A DNA stretch of 64,000 bases from the NCBI GenBank assembly GCA_903928445.1, contig CAIYRB010000133.1, positions 17,259 to 81,258 on the forward strand, read 5' to 3'. This stretch comes from an uncultured Pseudomonadota bacterium. GTDB taxonomy: Bacteria; Bdellovibrionota_B; Oligoflexia; Oligoflexales; CAIYRB01. The translations under genes and the position numbers were made by a program. The notes under the pieces were generated by a model. That model did not search any database, was not told where the DNA came from, and was given only the letters and a program-made list of their open reading frames with translations. Shown here piece by piece: positions 61,074-64,000 of this stretch (position 1 is its first letter; every line of letters starts with the position of its first letter).

Positions 61074-61968
61074 TGCGAAGTGAATTGGACCGGCTTAAGT
61101 AGAGTTCGCCGTCTAACGTATAGTCGAACGGCCGTACTTGCTCGACGATCAGTTCGCGACAACAAAAGCTTATCTTACCCTTTCCGATGCCGTCTTGTCT
61201 TGTCGCCAAGATCACCGGAAATTGCCATAAAACATCCTTTGCCGACATGGTAAAGCTACTGCACTGAAAGCCACTTTCTACGGTGCTCAGTAGGTGAAAC
61301 AAGGGGTAACCAAGCGGTAGCTTAGCGACGGTCGAACAGAACACAGCACAGCTAAGGTGCGAGTGCGTTGGACCAACGTCGGGCGTTAGTGTGTGGTGCA
61401 GATCGCTGACTATTCGGGCAAATAGCTCGCCGTTGAACAGGCGCGACCCCCACACCTTCACCGCCAACGCAAGTGCGCCAAGGGGGCCGCTTTTACGTCG
61501 GTAGTATTCTTTGAGAAAGGCTGGAGCCAGCCCATCAGCGAAAAGAAAGCCGTAGTTGCCTTCGATCTTAAGTGACCGCAGCCGGCGCCAAGGGAGGTCG
61601 CCCAAACCCGAATGACCTTCGACCAGGCGAAAAAGCACTTGCTCGGGTGAACCGCGGATCCCCAGGTTGTTTGCGAGGACGTTGATGGTACCGCCGCGCA
61701 GCAGGGCAATGCGGGGTAGCGGCTGATCTTTATATTCCCGGATAAATGCCGTCAGCGTTCGTGAGATGGTCCCGTCGCCGCCGTTTATGGCGAGGATTCG
61801 AATACCCTTTTCTTTGAAGTCTCGTGCGACTCGGCCGAGGTCTGCTAGGGTGTTGGTGACCTCTAGCTGTCCCTGAGCTCCCAGGATAAACCCTAACAGG
61901 GCGGCACGACTAGGATTTCGTCTATTCAACTTCGAGTGGGGATTTGTTATGATCCCGATCCCTGACAT
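61036..61968 (-). CDS. Diacylglycerol kinase-family lipid kinase
   Basis: Seen: the DAGK catalytic N-terminal fold, IGIITNPHSKLNRRNP, the nucleotide loop NGGDGTISRTLTAF with NGGDGT, and ALLRGGTINVLANNLGI. It has 310 residues. The family covers diacylglycerol and sphingolipid kinases and YegS-like proteins, and the lipid cannot be told. It is transcribed divergently from the sigma factor and leads the amgK-murU run. Confidence 0.85.
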   Translation of the reverse strand: MSGIGIITNPHSKLNRRNPSRAALLGFILGAQGQLEVTNTLADLGRVARDFKEKGIRILAINGGDGTISRTLTAFIREYKDQPLPRIALLRGGTINVLANNLGIRGSPEQVLFRLVEGHSGLGDLPWRRLRSLKIEGNYGFLFADGLAPAFLKEYYRRKSGPLGALALAVKVWGSRLFNGELFARIVSDLHHTLTPDVGPTHSHLSCAVFCSTVAKLPLGYPLFHLLSTVESGFQCSSFTMSAKDVLWQFPVILATRQDGIGKGKISFCCRELIVEQVRPFDYTLDGELYLSRSNSLRIEMGPDLDFLTL

Positions 61969-61989
61969 CGTATGGCACCTTTCTATAAT
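61962..61989 (+). promoter_or_regulatory. Sigma-70 promoter for the RpoH-like gene
   Basis: CTGACA (61962-61967), 16-nt spacer, TATAAT (61984-61989). The predicted start near 61996 leaves about 8 nt before the GTG codon, so the messenger would be almost leaderless unless the true start is further on. Confidence 0.65.
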
Positions 61990-62003
61990 AGGGGCTCAGC
62001 CTG

Positions 62004-62897
62004 GTGACGAAATTACCTGCAGTGCGGTCCAGCGGGCATTCGCCCGCGACTTTGTCGCCGCTTCAGTTATATCTTCAGCAGATAGCCAAATATCCATTGC
62101 TTGAGCCCGAGGAGGAGTATGAGCTGGCCCGCCAACAGTTTGATGGCGGTGACGTCGGTGCAGCCCACCGACTCGTGACGGCAAATTTACGGCTAGTGGT
62201 TAAGATAGCGAACGACTTTCGGCAAGCACAGCTCAATCTTTTGGATTTAATTCAAGAAGGCAACTACGGCCTCATGCAAGCCGTTAAGCGCTTCAACCCT
62301 TACAAAGGCGTTAAGCTTTCCAGTTACGCCGCATGGTGGATCCGAGCTTATATCCTGAAGCACATCATGGACAATAAAAGCCATGTCAAGATTGGGACGA
62401 CTTCAGACCAACGCAAGCTCTACTACAACCTGGAAAAGACCGCACGCAAGCTCCTCCAGGAATACGATCATGTTGATCCAAAGATGCTGGCCGAGCATCT
62501 GCATGTCCGGGAAAAAGACGTGCGCGAGATGCAGGCACGTTTAGCCGCACCCGATCTGTCGCTGGATGCGCCCATAGGCGATGAGGACAGCAGCTCGACG
62601 CACGGGCAGATGCTTGCCGCAGCAGGTAAAGGCGCTGACGATATCCTTGCGGATGAGGAGGTTCGAACGATTTTCGCTGAGCATTTGGCGACCTTTCGGG
62701 AAACCCTCAAGGGCCGAGACCTGGAGATTTTTGACGCCAGGCTGATGGCTGAAGACCCGCTCACTTTGCAGGAGATAGGCGATCGGTATGGCGTCAGCCG
62801 GGAGCGGGCGCGACAGATCGAGGCGCGCATCGTGCAAAAGCTCCGCGCATTTGTCGGCGCGCAGGGGCAGCTGGATGCTGAAGTGATTCGGCGCTAA
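62004..62897 (+). CDS. rpoH: Heat-shock sigma factor RpoH-like (sigma-32)
   Basis: Sigma-70-family factor. Seen: region 2 (LVTANLRLVVKIANDFR, LDLIQEGNYGLMQAVKRFNPYKGVKLSSYAAWWIRAYI), an RpoH-box-like DQRKLYYNLEK, and region 4 with LTLQEIGDRYGVSRERARQIEARIVQKLR. Region 1.1 is absent. It has 297 residues, as expected. The GTG used leaves a very short leader; a second GTG at 62022 is an alternative. The 3' end overlaps the helicase gene end by a few bases. Confidence 0.9.
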   Translation: MTKLPAVRSSGHSPATLSPLQLYLQQIAKYPLLEPEEEYELARQQFDGGDVGAAHRLVTANLRLVVKIANDFRQAQLNLLDLIQEGNYGLMQAVKRFNPYKGVKLSSYAAWWIRAYILKHIMDNKSHVKIGTTSDQRKLYYNLEKTARKLLQEYDHVDPKMLAEHLHVREKDVREMQARLAAPDLSLDAPIGDEDSSSTHGQMLAAAGKGADDILADEEVRTIFAEHLATFRETLKGRDLEIFDARLMAEDPLTLQEIGDRYGVSRERARQIEARIVQKLRAFVGAQGQLDAEVIRR

Positions 62898-64000
62898 AAC
62901 CTTGGGGCTTTGTTTTGACCCAGGCTGCTGCGAAGAGCCCCAAGGCGCTGCAGGGTCTGACTTTTCCGCGCCTGCTCAGCGTTCTGGCGCGACACCGGAC
63001 TGGCGTCCTCGGCATTGACGGCAAATGCCGAGGACGGCACTTCAGCGAGAAAGCGCGACGGCATTCGCGTCTGCTTACCTTGATATCCAGAATTTCTATC
63101 GAGGCAGTAGGAAAGAAACAAACGGCGTTTGGCTCTGGTCAATGCGACGTAAAATAGACGGCGCTCTTCGCAGACGGCCTGCGGGTCTTGCAGACTGTTT
63201 TTGTGCGGCAGCATTTGCTCCTCAAGACCGATGACGAAGACAGCGGGGAACTCCAGACCTTTTGCCGCGTGTATCGACATCAGTGATACCGACGTATGGC
63301 CTTTGTCCTTTTCGGCCTTAAAATCGGTGTCCAGTGCAAGGGAGTCGAGCAGGTCCTCGATGTTGATGGTGCCTTGCTCAGCTTTGATGTCGGCGGCTAA
63401 CGTGGCGATCCATTGGGGTAGACTACGAAGGTTTGCAATTTTACGGTCGCGCGAGCCAGCGTCTTGTGTGCGCAGACGAACGTCTTGCTCCAAGCCAGTG
63501 AGTTTGAGAATCGCGGTGCCCAATGCGGCGAAATCCTCGCCACTGTTCAGCGGCAAGGCGCATAGCTGATGAATCAAGTCATGGAAGCCACGAACGGACG
63601 AGTGGCCGGCGAACTCCGCGGAGCTGATAACGGCATAAGGGCTAATTCCTAGCGCTTTAGCGCTCTCTTCTATGCGCTCCAGGGTTTTAATGCCGATACC
63701 GCGACTCGGTGTGTTGATCACCCGCCATAAGGCCAGACGGTCCTCGTTCTTCAGCACCAGGCGCAGGTAGCAGATAAAATCTTTGATCTCTTTACGCTCG
63801 AAGAAGCTTTGCCCGCCGTAGGTCTTGTAGCTGATGCGGGCTTCGCGTAGCGCGAGTTCGATGGCCTTGGCCTGGTTGTTGGCGCGATATAAAACGCTGA
63901 TATCCTGAGGGTTCATGCCCGAACCAAGCAGTCCAAGACACTTCTCGGCAACCAGGTTAGCTTCCGCCGTCTCATCCTCGCACGGACTCAGAACAATCGG
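62894..64000 (-). CDS. UvrD/Rep-family DNA helicase, C-terminal part (5' truncated by window)
   Basis: Superfamily 1 helicase. Seen in the visible 368 residues: ISVLYRANNQAKAIE (motif IV), SVSLMSIHAAKGLEFPAVFVIGLEEQMLPH (motif V), and EERRLFYVALTRAKRRLFLSY (motif VI). The frame stays open to the window edge, where it reads CEDETAEANLVAEKC, so the N-terminal ATP-binding half lies outside. The C-terminal tail after motif VI is about 65 residues, close to Rep or PcrA. Confidence 0.93.
   Translation of the reverse strand, partial: PIVLSPCEDETAEANLVAEKCLGLLGSGMNPQDISVLYRANNQAKAIELALREARISYKTYGGQSFFERKEIKDFICYLRLVLKNEDRLALWRVINTPSRGIGIKTLERIEESAKALGISPYAVISSAEFAGHSSVRGFHDLIHQLCALPLNSGEDFAALGTAILKLTGLEQDVRLRTQDAGSRDRKIANLRSLPQWIATLAADIKAEQGTINIEDLLDSLALDTDFKAEKDKGHTSVSLMSIHAAKGLEFPAVFVIGLEEQMLPHKNSLQDPQAVCEERRLFYVALTRAKRRLFLSYCLDRNSGYQGKQTRMPSRFLAEVPSSAFAVNAEDASPVSRQNAEQARKSQTLQRLGALRSSLGQNKAPRF

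Overview
The window is a stretch of chromosome from a Gram-negative bacterium. It carries the Lpt lipopolysaccharide export genes, arabinose-5-phosphate isomerase for Kdo synthesis, a meso-diaminopimelate type MurE (DNPR motif), lipoproteins and an outer-membrane barrel candidate. The gene order parA-parB-atpF'-atpF-atpH-A-G-D-C, the GatCAB amidotransferase, an AtpE with a cleavable-looking leader and an insertion in GyrB suggest a lineage from the old delta/epsilon group, perhaps Bdellovibrionota/Oligoflexia. That placement is inference; there is no rRNA gene here to confirm it. Almost all genes are housekeeping. I see no insertion sequence, prophage, CRISPR array, tRNA or rRNA.

Layout: (1) 0.28-4.8 kb, + strand: glycine cleavage operon gcvT-gcvH-gcvP. 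(2) 4.8-12.3 kb, - strand: pyrG-kdsD-lptC-lptA-lptB-rpoN-rapZ, with rapZ lacking the Walker A lysine. (3) 12.5-14.9 kb, + strand: an unrecognised lipoprotein coupled to an unrecognised barrel-like protein. (4) 15.2-28.7 kb, - strand: dnaA-dnaN-gyrB-gyrA-gatC-gatA-gatB, then a serine hydrolase and an FAD amino-acid oxidase. The dnaA-dnaN gap looks like oriC, and a second DnaA-box cluster lies at the 3' end of the oxidase gene. (5) 28.9-30.9 kb, + strand: atpZ-atpI-atpB-atpE, closed by a strong terminator. (6) 30.9-32.7 kb: a gene-free segment with three perfect parS sites, eight 20-bp A-tract tandem repeats and two inverted repeats. (7) 32.7-42.5 kb, + strand: parA-parB, the rest of the ATP synthase (b', b, delta, alpha, gamma, beta, epsilon), a glycosyltransferase and an epimerase. 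(8) 42.6-57.0 kb, - strand: the division and cell wall cluster mraZ-rsmH-ftsL-ftsI-murE-murF-murD-ftsW-murC-ftsQ-ftsA-ftsZ, without mraY, murG, murB or ddl. (9) 57.5-64 kb: a LysM lipoprotein, MurU and AmgK-like muramic acid recycling enzymes, a lipid kinase, an RpoH-like sigma factor and the C-terminal part of a UvrD/Rep helicase.

Together the genes cover replication initiation (dnaA, dnaN, gyrase), origin segregation (parABS), energy supply (F1Fo ATP synthase), wall synthesis and division (dcw cluster), wall recycling (murU/amgK) and envelope LPS assembly (kdsD, lpt). Gene direction flips at the dnaA/atpZ boundary, as expected close to a replication origin. The most unusual material is the non-coding centromere-like segment that splits the ATP synthase genes, and the second DnaA-box cluster 12 kb away from the likely origin.
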